Positions 19,286-27,909 of a DNA stretch of 64,000 nucleotides are shown one piece after another. Where the stretch lies: positions 1,086,362 to 1,150,361 of the forward strand of contig CAVUPU010000004.1 of assembly GCA_963743425.1 (NCBI GenBank), read 5' to 3'. The translations under genes and the position numbers were made by a program. Numbering within the stretch: the stretch's first letter is position 1; each line of letters starts with the position of its first letter. The stretch is from JAJVID01 sp963743425. Lineage in GTDB: Bacteria; Acidobacteriota; Blastocatellia; RBC074. The notes beneath the pieces are model-generated. The model did not search any database and had not been told where the DNA came from. It saw only the letters and a list, made by a program, of their open reading frames with translations.

Positions 19286-19390
19286 CATTCTCCATTCTCA
19301 ATTTTCAATTCTCCATTTTCACGCAGGGGCTAGCCGCACAAATATCCACCTGCCTAAGAATGGAGAATTGAAAATGGAGAATGGAGAATG
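19286..19390. repeat. 7-bp-period hairpin repeat abutting the four-helix-bundle gene
   Basis: The right arm reads AATGGAG AATTGAA AATGGAG AATGGAG AATG, and the left arm is the inverse (CATTCTCCATTCTCAATTTT). A 36-base GC-rich core separates them. It begins about 110 bases before the sigma factor start and ends 11 bases beyond the stop of the four-helix-bundle gene. It fills the gap 19175-19401. Confidence 0.88.
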
Positions 19391-19401
19391 CGGTTGTTCG
19401 A

Positions 19402-19755
19402 TTACTGACGGCTTCTCGATGTTTTGACGATGGTAGTCAGCAGACTGAACAGTTCCTGGTTGTCCGCGTTCATCGAGTCGAACTCTTTTTCATCCATGAA
19501 TTTGCCGTCGCGTAGGAGTTGCAACCAGAATTCGACTCTGGAGCTCCTTTGCAACGCCGCGCTCATTTCGTGGATAAAGCCGCCTCTACCTTCGGCTTCC
19601 TGAGCGGCTTTGACGTGCGCTCCGAGGTCGGTTCCGTCCGCCAGCAACCTCTTGCTGATAACGAACTCTTTCCTGACTTCGGTCAGATACTTGTACAACC
19701 TCACTACGCGCAAAGCGAACTTGTACGATTTTTCGAGTATTATGTTTTCTCCCAT
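19402..19755 (-). CDS. Four-helix-bundle protein (23S rRNA IVS / S23 family)
   Basis: 117 residues, the family's usual size. Almost entirely helical: EKSYKFALRVVRLYKYL, KRLLADGTDLGAHVKAAQEAE, FIHEMSAALQRSSRVEFWLQLL, NADNQELFSLLTTIVKTS. This matches the TIGR02436-type bundle, first noticed in intervening sequences of 23S rRNA and structurally like the Avd accessory protein of diversity-generating retroelements. The biochemical role is unknown; a nucleic-acid-binding role has been suggested for the fold. The start follows AAGGAG-N9. No rRNA gene or reverse transcriptase is nearby, but a heptamer hairpin abuts its 3' end. Confidence 0.88.
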   Translation of the reverse strand: MGENIILEKSYKFALRVVRLYKYLTEVRKEFVISKRLLADGTDLGAHVKAAQEAEGRGGFIHEMSAALQRSSRVEFWLQLLRDGKFMDEKEFDSMNADNQELFSLLTTIVKTSRSRQ

Positions 19756-19776
19756 TGGCCGAGACTCCTTCGCCGT

Positions 19777-21213
<1,437 letters not shown>

Positions 21214-21340
21214 AGTCTGACTTACGGTCTCATTACGCGATGAGAGGTCGCGTGAGAATTGATCCCGATCTGTTTGGGCGCCCGTCAGTGATGAATCCGG
21301 TCGTCGCCAATCGCGGCGCGCGGAGTATAGCCCACAGCTT

Positions 21341-21406
21341 TTTCCATTTCCATATTCCATATGACATATGTCATATCGCATATGGAATATGGCATATGGC
21401 ATATTT
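21341..21406. repeat. 7-bp-period palindromic repeat (ATATGGC type)
   Basis: ATATGAC ATATGTC ATATCGC ATATGGA ATATGGC ATATGGC, preceded by an inverse arm (TTTTTCCATTTCCATATTCC). It lies between the VOC protein and the OYE gene and uses the same unit as 11731-11775. Confidence 0.82.
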
Positions 21407-21419
21407 CTGGCGGCGCCCG

Positions 21420-21791
21420 CTAAGCGGGGCGCAGTTCAATCGTGTTGCCGTCAGGGTCGCGGATGAAGAGTTGCGGATTGCCCGCGCGCCCGCTGCCGTA
21501 GCTGATCTCGACGCCCATCTCGCGCAGTTGTCGTTCGGTCGCCTGAACGTCCGGAACACAGAGCGCGATGTGGCGGTCGTGGCGCGGCGGATCGGCGTGG
21601 CCGGGCATGTCTGCGACGCTCATCAGGTGAAGCTGCTGCCCGGCGCCCAGATCGTACCAGCGTCCGGGGAAGCCCAGATCGGGACGCGGCAGCGCCTTCA
21701 ATCCGAGCATGTTTTCGTAAAAGCCGGCCGCGCGCTCGATATCGGTGACGAGAAATCCGGCGTGATGAAAACCAGCGATAGTGATCGGCAT
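21420..21791 (-). CDS. VOC (glyoxalase/bleomycin-resistance fold) family protein
   Basis: 123 residues from the ATG at 21791 (CGGAGAACAAT upstream). Two beta-alpha-beta3 modules with candidate metal ligands: His in FHHAGFLVTDIERAAGFYENMLGL, His/Glu in QLHLMSV and RHIALCVPDV, and Glu near the end in RDPDGNTIELR. It could be a glyoxalase-like, dioxygenase-like or resistance protein. The context with an OYE reductase suggests a metabolic enzyme. Confidence 0.88.
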   Translation of the reverse strand: MPITIAGFHHAGFLVTDIERAAGFYENMLGLKALPRPDLGFPGRWYDLGAGQQLHLMSVADMPGHADPPRHDRHIALCVPDVQATERQLREMGVEISYGSGRAGNPQLFIRDPDGNTIELRPA

Positions 21792-21878
21792 ATTGTTCTC
21801 CGTTTGTGTGATTGCGCGTCGTGATTGTGCAATCTCGATTCTCAAATCTCAAATCCGGAATTTTAACGGAAGGAAAAA

Positions 21879-22901
21879 ATGACAACAGAGATCGGATTCG
21901 GCGTTGTGGGTTGCGGAATGATCGGCAAGGTTCAGGCTGAGGCCATCGCCTCGATTCCGGGCGCGCGTCTGCTCGCTGTGTGCGCCCGCGACGAAAAGCG
22001 CGTGGCCGAATTCGCGGCAAAGTTTGGCGCGACCGGCTACGCCGATTATGACCGGTTCCTCGATCATCCCGGATTGCAGATCGTCAACGTCTGCACGCCG
22101 AGCGGATTGCATGCGGAACAAGGCGTCGCCGCTGCGCGCGCAGGCAAACACGTATTGGTCGAAAAGCCGATTGACACCACTCTCGAAAAAGCCGACGCGT
22201 TGATCGAAGCCTGCGACCGCAGCGGCGTCAAACTCGGCGTGATCTTTCAATCACGCTTTCTGCCCGCCGTACAAAAGATCAAACGCGCGATTGACGAAGG
22301 GCGGTTGGGGCGGTTGATGATCGGCGACGCTTACGTGAAATGGTACCGCGCGCCGGAATATTACGCCGGCTCCTGGCATGGCACGATAGCGATGGACGGC
22401 GGCGGCGCATTGATCAACCAGGCGATCCATACCGTTGACCTGCTGCGATGGATGATGGGGCCGGTTGATATTGCGTTCGCGATGAAAGCCGCGCTGCGTT
22501 ACCCGCAGATCGAAGGCGAAGACACGCTGGTCGCGAGCCTGCGGTTTAAAAACGGCGCGCTCGGCGTGATCGAGGCCGCGACCTCGGCGAAACCGGGTTT
22601 CAAACGCCGCCTGGAAATTTCGGGCGAGCGCGGCACGGTGATATTGGACGGCGACGCGATCAGTCGCTGGGCGATTGACGGCGAAGACGAAGAGGCCGAA
22701 GGCGGCGAGCAGATCACAGACGGCTCGGCCAACCCGTCCGCGATTTCAAACGAAGGCCATCGCCGCCAGATCGAAGACATGATGCGGGCGGTGATCGAAG
22801 ACCGCGCGCCGATGATCGATGGGAAAGAGGGAAGGAAGTCGTTGGAGGTCGTGATTGCGCTTTATGAATCGGCGGTTTCAGAACAGGCTGTAAGAGTTTG
22901 A
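21879..22901 (+). CDS. Gfo/Idh/MocA family oxidoreductase
   Basis: 340 residues; ATG preceded by CGGAAGGAAAAA. N-terminal NAD(P)-binding Rossmann fold (GVVGCGMIGKVQAEAI) with the family's EKP motif (HVLVEKPIDTT). The C-terminal alpha/beta domain carries GGGALINQAIHTVDLLRWMMG with the catalytic-region histidine. Probably oxidises or epimerises a sugar or cyclitol in the cytosol. Divergently transcribed from the VOC/OYE pair with a short shared spacer of about 90 bases. Confidence 0.93.
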   Translation: MTTEIGFGVVGCGMIGKVQAEAIASIPGARLLAVCARDEKRVAEFAAKFGATGYADYDRFLDHPGLQIVNVCTPSGLHAEQGVAAARAGKHVLVEKPIDTTLEKADALIEACDRSGVKLGVIFQSRFLPAVQKIKRAIDEGRLGRLMIGDAYVKWYRAPEYYAGSWHGTIAMDGGGALINQAIHTVDLLRWMMGPVDIAFAMKAALRYPQIEGEDTLVASLRFKNGALGVIEAATSAKPGFKRRLEISGERGTVILDGDAISRWAIDGEDEEAEGGEQITDGSANPSAISNEGHRRQIEDMMRAVIEDRAPMIDGKEGRKSLEVVIALYESAVSEQAVRV

Positions 22902-23029
22902 AATGTAAGATCATTGATTTCTTTCGACCAAATCGGAACAACTGAGATTGGCCCATTGACCGAAATCACACCATCGCTAGCGTTACAAGCTTTGCGTGTG
23001 AAGAATATAGGAATATAAAGGAAGGCCAG

Positions 23030-24271
23030 GTGAAAAGTTTATGGCCTAAAGTCAGCGGCTATGCGTTCGCGGTGTCCGGCGTCGTGGCCGTGACCGCCGC
23101 GCTGACCCCGTTTAACGACCGTTTGAGTTCGACGACGGTGGCTCTGGCGCTGCTGCTGATAGTGTTGTTTGCCGCTACGGGCTGGGGCAGCCGCCCGGCG
23201 CTACTCGCGGCATTGCTGGGCGGTGTATGTTTCAACTTCTTCTTTCTCCCGCCTGTTCAAACTTTTACCATCGCCCATCCGCAGAACTGGTTGGCGCTGG
23301 CGGCGTTTCTGATCACTGCGCTCGTCGTGGGTGAATTGTCGGCTCGGGCCAAACGTCGCGCCGAGGAGGCCGAAGCGGGCAGGCGCGAGATCGAACGTTT
23401 GTACAATGAATACAGATCCGCCGCCGAACGCGCGCGGCAGGCGGAAGTACTGGAGCAGAGCGAGCGGTTGAAGTCGGCGCTGCTGGACGCAGTCACGCAC
23501 GATTTGCGCACGCCGCTCACCTCGATTAAAGCCGCGGTGACGACGCTGCTGAATGAGGCCGGCGCCGGAGAGCAGGTCAAGCTCGACGATGAAGCGCGGC
23601 GCGAATTTTTTGAAGTCATCAACGAAGAAGCCGACCGGCTCAACCATTTCGTCGAAAATATGGTCGAGCTGGCTCGCATCGAGGCGGGCGCGATCAGTCT
23701 GCGCCGCCGATGGAGCTCGGTCGAAGAGATCGTGGCGATGGCGCGCGCGCGGGCCGACGCTTTGACGCGCGGTCATCGGCTCGAGGTCGAGATTGAAAGC
23801 GAACTGCCTGTCGCCAGGGTTGACGCCAGCCTGATCGCTGAGGTCTTGTATTCGCTGATTGACAACGCCGCGAAATATTCTCCCGCCGGCTCCCGGATAA
23901 AAATCTCCGCCCGGCGCGCGGAGAATGAGATGATAGTGATTGCAGTGGAGGATGAAGGACCTGGTATACCGGCTCATCTGCGCGAGCGCATTTTTGATAA
24001 ATTCTTCCGCGCGACCAGCGAAGGCGCGGCGAGTTTGGGGAGACCGAGGGGGTTGGGAATGGGCCTGGCCATTGCGCGGGGCATCGTCGAAGCGCATGGC
24101 GGGCGCGTCTGGGTTGAGGGCGCGACGGGCGGCGCAGGCGCGCGCATCGCGTTCACGGCGCCGATCGGTGATGAAGAGATTGACGAAGGCCAGACGGATT
24201 GGAACCACAATGAATCCATCAGAACGAACTCCGGCACAACGAACTCTGGCGCAGCGAATTTTGGTCGTTGA
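23030..24271 (+). CDS. DUF4118-containing sensor histidine kinase (KdpD C-terminal half)
   Basis: 413 residues from a GTG start. The N-terminal part has about four transmembrane helices of the DUF4118 type (VVAVTAALTPFNDRL, FFFLPPVQTFTIAHPQNWLALAAFLITAL), as in KdpD. A coiled region leads to a standard H-box (LLDAVTHDLRTPLTSIK) and a complete ATP-binding domain (NAAKYSP, VEDEGPGIP, GLGMGLAIARGI). It is the C-terminal half of a KdpD; the N-terminal half is encoded separately at 34964. It overlaps the KdpE gene by 62 bases, so the two are translationally linked. Likely senses K+ limitation or turgor and phosphorylates KdpE. Confidence 0.92.
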   Translation: MKSLWPKVSGYAFAVSGVVAVTAALTPFNDRLSSTTVALALLLIVLFAATGWGSRPALLAALLGGVCFNFFFLPPVQTFTIAHPQNWLALAAFLITALVVGELSARAKRRAEEAEAGRREIERLYNEYRSAAERARQAEVLEQSERLKSALLDAVTHDLRTPLTSIKAAVTTLLNEAGAGEQVKLDDEARREFFEVINEEADRLNHFVENMVELARIEAGAISLRRRWSSVEEIVAMARARADALTRGHRLEVEIESELPVARVDASLIAEVLYSLIDNAAKYSPAGSRIKISARRAENEMIVIAVEDEGPGIPAHLRERIFDKFFRATSEGAASLGRPRGLGMGLAIARGIVEAHGGRVWVEGATGGAGARIAFTAPIGDEEIDEGQTDWNHNESIRTNSGTTNSGAANFGR

Positions 24272-24935
24272 TGACGAGGTACAGATCGCGCGTGTCCTGC
24301 GCCGCAGCCTTGCCGCGCGTGGTTACGAGGTGCAGGTCGCCAGCGAAGGCGAAGAGGCTCTCGAAATTTTCAACTCCTGGACGCCCGACCTGGTCATCAC
24401 CGATCTTTCAATGCCGAATATGGGCGGGTTGGAGTTGTGCCGTCGCATTCGCGCAACTTCGCAAGCGCCGATCCTGGTGCTTTCAGTCAAGGGCGAAGAA
24501 CGGGCGAAGGTCGAAGCGCTCGACGCGGGCGCGGACGATTACATCACCAAGCCATTCGGCATAGACGAATTGCTGGCGCGCGTGCGGGCCGTGCTGCGAC
24601 GCGCCCCCACGACGGCCGACCAGCAGGTCAAGGTCCTGCAGGTCGGTGATTTCCGAGCTGACCTGGAATCGCACAGCATCAAGGTTCGCGGCGCTGAAGT
24701 GCATTTGACGCCCAAAGAGTATGAACTGCTTGTCTACCTCATCCGCCACCCGAACAAGGTGCTCACACACCGCGCATTGCTGGGCGCGGTCTGGGGCGGC
24801 GACTACGTCGAACAGACCGAATACCTGCGCGTCTTCATCGGCCAGCTTCGCAAGAAAATCGAGGCCGATTCCGCCAAACCTCGCTACATCCTTACCGAAC
24901 CCTGGATCGGTTACCGCTTCAACCCGGATGTGTAG
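24210..24935 (+). CDS. kdpE: KdpE-like response regulator (OmpR family)
   Basis: 241 residues. Receiver domain with acidic pair (ILVVDDEVQIARVL), phospho-acceptor Asp in PDLVITDLSMPN and Lys in DDYITKPFG. The C-terminal winged helix matches OmpR/PhoB/KdpE (VHLTPKEYELLVYLIRHP...YLRVFIGQLRKKIE...RYILTEPWIGYRF). The ATG at 24210 lies inside the kinase gene. OmpR-type regulators bind tandem direct repeats of about 11-bp pitch; exactly such arrays lie downstream at 24944-24982 and 25029-25067, and upstream of the kdp genes at 27314-27352. I infer these are its operators. Confidence 0.93.
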   Translation: MNPSERTPAQRTLAQRILVVDDEVQIARVLRRSLAARGYEVQVASEGEEALEIFNSWTPDLVITDLSMPNMGGLELCRRIRATSQAPILVLSVKGEERAKVEALDAGADDYITKPFGIDELLARVRAVLRRAPTTADQQVKVLQVGDFRADLESHSIKVRGAEVHLTPKEYELLVYLIRHPNKVLTHRALLGAVWGGDYVEQTEYLRVFIGQLRKKIEADSAKPRYILTEPWIGYRFNPDV

Positions 24936-24943
24936 CGCCGCCT

Positions 24944-24982
24944 GCATAGGGATTGCGTAAAAAGGCGATAAATAAACCGTAA
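24944..24982 (-). promoter_or_regulatory. Candidate KdpE operator, inverted orientation
   Basis: Read on the minus strand: TTACGG, TTATCG, TTACGC and CTATGC, each starting 11 bases after the previous one. They form the same half-site series as the two promoters described at 25029 and 27314 but face the kdpE 3' end. A weak -10-like TACACA sits at the equivalent spacing. It could give an antisense transcript or act as an auxiliary site for cooperative binding. Confidence 0.55.
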
Positions 24983-25028
24983 GCATGGAGGGCAGACGGC
25001 GGCTCGATTAAACAAAGCTTCGGCGCGC

Positions 25029-25082
25029 TTATGAACTTTTTATACCTTGCTTACGCCGTCTTTATGCGCGTAGAGGTAGCAT
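25029..25082 (+). promoter_or_regulatory. Candidate KdpE-activated promoter 1
   Basis: Four half-sites TTATGA (25029), TTATAC (25040), TTACGC (25051) and TTATGC (25062) at exact 11-base steps. A -10-like TAGCAT follows at 25077, 15 bases after the start of the last half-site. This is the class II layout of OmpR/PhoB activators, in which the array replaces a -35 box. It would drive the small gene at 25123 and perhaps the porin beyond. Confidence 0.72.
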
Positions 25083-25122
25083 CCTGGTATTGATAATTAG
25101 TTCAACAAGGAGTCGAACTTTT

Positions 25123-25317
25123 ATGAAATGGTCAGAGATTAAGGAAGCGGTCGAGCGATCCGGCATCGGCGAAGACGACGAGATCCTGGAGATCCATTGT
25201 GAATTGCGCGACGGCGACAAGGCGCTGCATCCGTCAAAACAGGGAGACTTCGTCAGGCTGAGCGAGCATTTGTCGAAGGAAGCGCAGAGGAAAGAGATCT
25301 TAGTGAGCGCGTTGTAG
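25123..25317 (+). CDS. Small acidic protein in the Kdp regulon, unknown
   Basis: 64 residues (MKWSEIKEAVERSGIGEDDEIL...). The ATG at 25123 has AAGGAG upstream with a rather long spacer (about ten bases). I recognise no family. It is helical and charged, lacks a signal peptide or membrane segment, and starts 40 bases after the candidate KdpE promoter. The tight coupling to that promoter suggests a role in potassium or osmotic adaptation, but nothing in the sequence says what. Confidence 0.6.
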   Translation: MKWSEIKEAVERSGIGEDDEILEIHCELRDGDKALHPSKQGDFVRLSEHLSKEAQRKEILVSAL

Positions 25318-25450
25318 CGCGCCCGGCGCATGAGGCCTCCTGCAAAGATCACAACACAGAACCGGATACGCCTTCGAGCCGGAATGATGATTGCAGAGAT
25401 TTTTAAACGTCCAACTTCCCCGCCCGACAAAAACAATCCGTAGAGTATGT

Positions 25451-25633
25451 GCGTCGCCTCCGGCACAGTACGGGGAGCGTAAGCCAATAGTTTACCCCCA
25501 AGTCATGCTCGCTACTGAGTCTAAAGGACTTCCAGCGATCAGCGGCGCGAAGCCGTTGTTGCAGGCAAAGAGCTTGCAGACTTGTGTACATACCAATGGC
25601 TCACGCTCCCCGTACTGTACCGGAGGCTGCGCA
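25451..25633. repeat. Inverted-repeat element upstream of porin 1
   Basis: About 183 bp with long arms: left GCCTCCGGCACAGTACGGGG(AGCGTAAGCC), right its near complement GGCTCACGCTCCCCGTACTG(TACCGGAGGC). The interior (AGCGATCAGCGGCGCGAAGC and neighbours) has no open frame of note. It fills most of the 25318-25716 gap and has the arms of a non-autonomous mobile element. Confidence 0.8.
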
Positions 25634-25716
25634 GTTACCAATGAATTTAGCATGGCCGGACGCCACCCCTGCCTTCCGCAAGGGCTCCCCACACAACCGG
25701 CGCGGGAGCAATCAAG

Positions 25717-27270
25717 ATGTTCGCTCAACTAATCGCGCTTTTAATGTATTTGCTGTTGGGGCTGACATTGAACGCCATGGCGCGTGCGCAGACCCCGGTC
25801 GCGGGACAACCGACGCAATCGCAGTCCCTGCAGGAAGAGATGCGCCAGATGCGCCAGCTAATGGAGCAGATGCGCCAGTTGATCGAACGGCAGGAGGCCC
25901 GCATCAGCCGTCTCGAAGCGGAAAAGAGCGATTCAGCGGCAAAGCCGGCGTCAACGACCGATAAGGCGGCCCCGGCGGGCAAGGACAGTTCTCCTGCCGC
26001 GCCAAATAGCAGTCAAGCCAGCAGTCAGTCAGCCCCTGCGGCCGCCGCGAACGCAGACGCTTCAGCTCAAGCGCAGACATCGGCGTCGTCTCAGTCGCAA
26101 ACACCCGCTCCGTATACTATTGATCGCGATGTTCTCGATTTCTGGCGCGATACGACGGTCAACCTGGTGGTTGATGGTTATTATGCCTACAACTTCAATC
26201 GCCCGCTTGGCGGCATCAACCTGCTGCGCGCCTACGACGCGCTGAGCAACAGCTTCAGCCTGAACCAGGCGGGCGTGATCTTCGAACGCGCGCCGAATGT
26301 CGAAGAGGGGCGCAGGTTCGGGGCGCGCCTCGACCTGATGTTCGGCCAGGCGACCGAGACCTTGCAGGGCAGCGCGGTCAACGAATTGCGTCCGCAGGTC
26401 TATCGCCACGTTTGGCAGGCCTATGGAACTTATGTCGTTCCGCTTGGCAATGGGTTGACGACTGATTTCGGCAAGTTCGCCAGCAGCCTCGGCTATGAGA
26501 CGAACTACACAAAAGACAACTTCAACTACTCGCGGTCTTACTTTTTCCTCTTTCTGCCGTTTTACCACTTCGGCTTGCGCGCTAAGTATCCGGTCAACGA
26601 CAAACTGACATTGATGTATCACTTGATGAACGGGGCGCAGCAGTCGGAAGATTTCAATGACTTCAAGTCGCAGCACCTGGCATTAATCGTTACGCCGAGC
26701 AAGCGAGTCACGACGCAGATCAACTACTACGTCGGCAGAGAGCAGCGCGTACGCACTTCGATCCTCAACCCGACCTTCCCGGTTTTGCCGACGCAGCCAG
26801 GGCTTTCGCCCGTCGAGATTCGGCCCGCGCCGAATGGCCGTTTCCACATTCTCGACGCCTACGCCACGTTGAACGTGACTGACAGGCTGACGCTCGCATT
26901 TGAAGGCGATTACGTGATCAATCGAACCTTCAGAAACTTTCCGCCATCGCGCGTGACGGGCGGCGTGGCTTACGCGCGCTACCAGTTTACGCAGGGCTTC
27001 GCGCTTGCCAGCCGGTTCGAGTACTTTTCGGATAACCTGTCGGATTTCAACGAATCGTTGTTCAGCGGTTTTGATCAGGCCCTCAAAGAGATCACGCTGA
27101 CGGCGGAATACAAGTTCGGCGCCGGCTTTCTGCTGCGTGGCGAGTACAGGCGCGATTGGTCCAACATACCCTTCTTCCTGACCGACACGCCCGGCGTGTT
27201 TAAGAAAGAGCAGAACACCGCGACGCTCGGATTGGTCTGGTGGTGGGGGCGCAAAAAGGGGACCTGGTAA
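25717..27270 (+). CDS. Outer-membrane beta-barrel porin, BBP2/OmpL-like (copy 1)
   Basis: 517 residues. N-terminal signal peptide (LIALLMYLLLGLTLNAMARA-QTP), a short coiled coil (EEMRQMRQLMEQMRQLIERQEARISRLEAE), an Ala/Ser/Gln-rich linker to about residue 130, then a beta-barrel rich in aromatic/glycine strands (VVDGYYAYNFNRP, FGKFASSLGYETNYTKDNFNYSRSY, YHFGLRAKYPVNDKLTLMYHLMNG) ending in LGLVWWWGRKKGTW. This matches the putative beta-barrel porin-2 family. It is an outer-membrane diffusion channel, close paralogue of the protein at 27910. Its place between KdpE and the kdp operon suggests it supplies K+ to the periplasm. Confidence 0.87.
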   Translation: MFAQLIALLMYLLLGLTLNAMARAQTPVAGQPTQSQSLQEEMRQMRQLMEQMRQLIERQEARISRLEAEKSDSAAKPASTTDKAAPAGKDSSPAAPNSSQASSQSAPAAAANADASAQAQTSASSQSQTPAPYTIDRDVLDFWRDTTVNLVVDGYYAYNFNRPLGGINLLRAYDALSNSFSLNQAGVIFERAPNVEEGRRFGARLDLMFGQATETLQGSAVNELRPQVYRHVWQAYGTYVVPLGNGLTTDFGKFASSLGYETNYTKDNFNYSRSYFFLFLPFYHFGLRAKYPVNDKLTLMYHLMNGAQQSEDFNDFKSQHLALIVTPSKRVTTQINYYVGREQRVRTSILNPTFPVLPTQPGLSPVEIRPAPNGRFHILDAYATLNVTDRLTLAFEGDYVINRTFRNFPPSRVTGGVAYARYQFTQGFALASRFEYFSDNLSDFNESLFSGFDQALKEITLTAEYKFGAGFLLRGEYRRDWSNIPFFLTDTPGVFKKEQNTATLGLVWWWGRKKGTW

Positions 27271-27313
27271 TGCGCAGGCCCTCACAATACTGGGGAAATC
27301 GCGCGGATTGCCT

Positions 27314-27367
27314 TTACGAATTCTTTATAAACCGCTTACGCCATCCTTACGCGAGCTGTCCTATGCT
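27314..27367 (+). promoter_or_regulatory. Candidate KdpE-activated promoter 2 (kdp operon)
   Basis: Four half-sites TTACGA (27314), TTATAA (27325), TTACGC (27336) and TTACGC (27347) at exact 11-base steps. A -10-like TATGCT lies at 27362, again 15 bases after the last half-site start. The architecture is identical to the array at 25029. It precedes the small membrane protein, porin 2 and the kdpFABC genes. Confidence 0.75.
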
Positions 27368-27487
27368 GACTGTGTCAATGATTAATCCATACGATAAAGA
27401 AAAAGGCTATTCGCCGCGCCGGATCGGGGGCTCAGACAGTTCTTCGTTGAACTCCCGCGGCGCGCAGGGAGAGCCGACGGAGATGAT

Positions 27488-27811
27488 ATGTACACATCAG
27501 CATATTTAGATAAGAACGTGCGGGCGCGCGTAAAGCCCCGCGGGACACTGCGTGGCGCGGTTAAACAGGCGCAGGTCGTGGGCGTGGTGGTCGGGTTGGT
27601 TGGCGGTATTTTTGCAGCGGCGTCCGGAGCCGTGTTCACGGTGGCCAGTTGGTTTGTCGCCAACGATGGCGCGCGGCAATGGCTCTCGATTGCAGGCACG
27701 GTTCTGTTCTATCTGACAATCCCGCTCATCATATTTGGCGCCTTTTGCATGGATTGGGCGGATAGAGACAAGCCACAGCCGTGGTTCAAAAGTTGCGCGC
27801 TACGAAGATGA
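27488..27811 (+). CDS. Small membrane protein, first gene of the extended kdp operon
   Basis: 107 residues; ATG preceded by GACGGAGATGAT. Two hydrophobic segments: VVGVVVGLVGGIFAAASGAVFTVASWFV and WLSIAGTVLFYLTIPLIIFGAFCMDW. N-terminal part basic. Not recognised. Position directly after the KdpE-type promoter and before porin 2 suggests an accessory inner-membrane protein of the potassium system. Confidence 0.7.
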   Translation: MYTSAYLDKNVRARVKPRGTLRGAVKQAQVVGVVVGLVGGIFAAASGAVFTVASWFVANDGARQWLSIAGTVLFYLTIPLIIFGAFCMDWADRDKPQPWFKSCALRR

Positions 27812-27909
27812 CGACGACGATCAATGAATTTATCGAGGTTGCGCAATTGCTCCCTGCGGTCCGCAAGGATTCATCGCGCAAGGGGGCGCTGGAGAAATCA
27901 ACAACCAAT

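Noticed and set aside
19402..19755. Diversity-generating retroelement (Avd-like bundle)
   Set aside because: No reverse transcriptase and no template/variable repeat pair in the neighbourhood.
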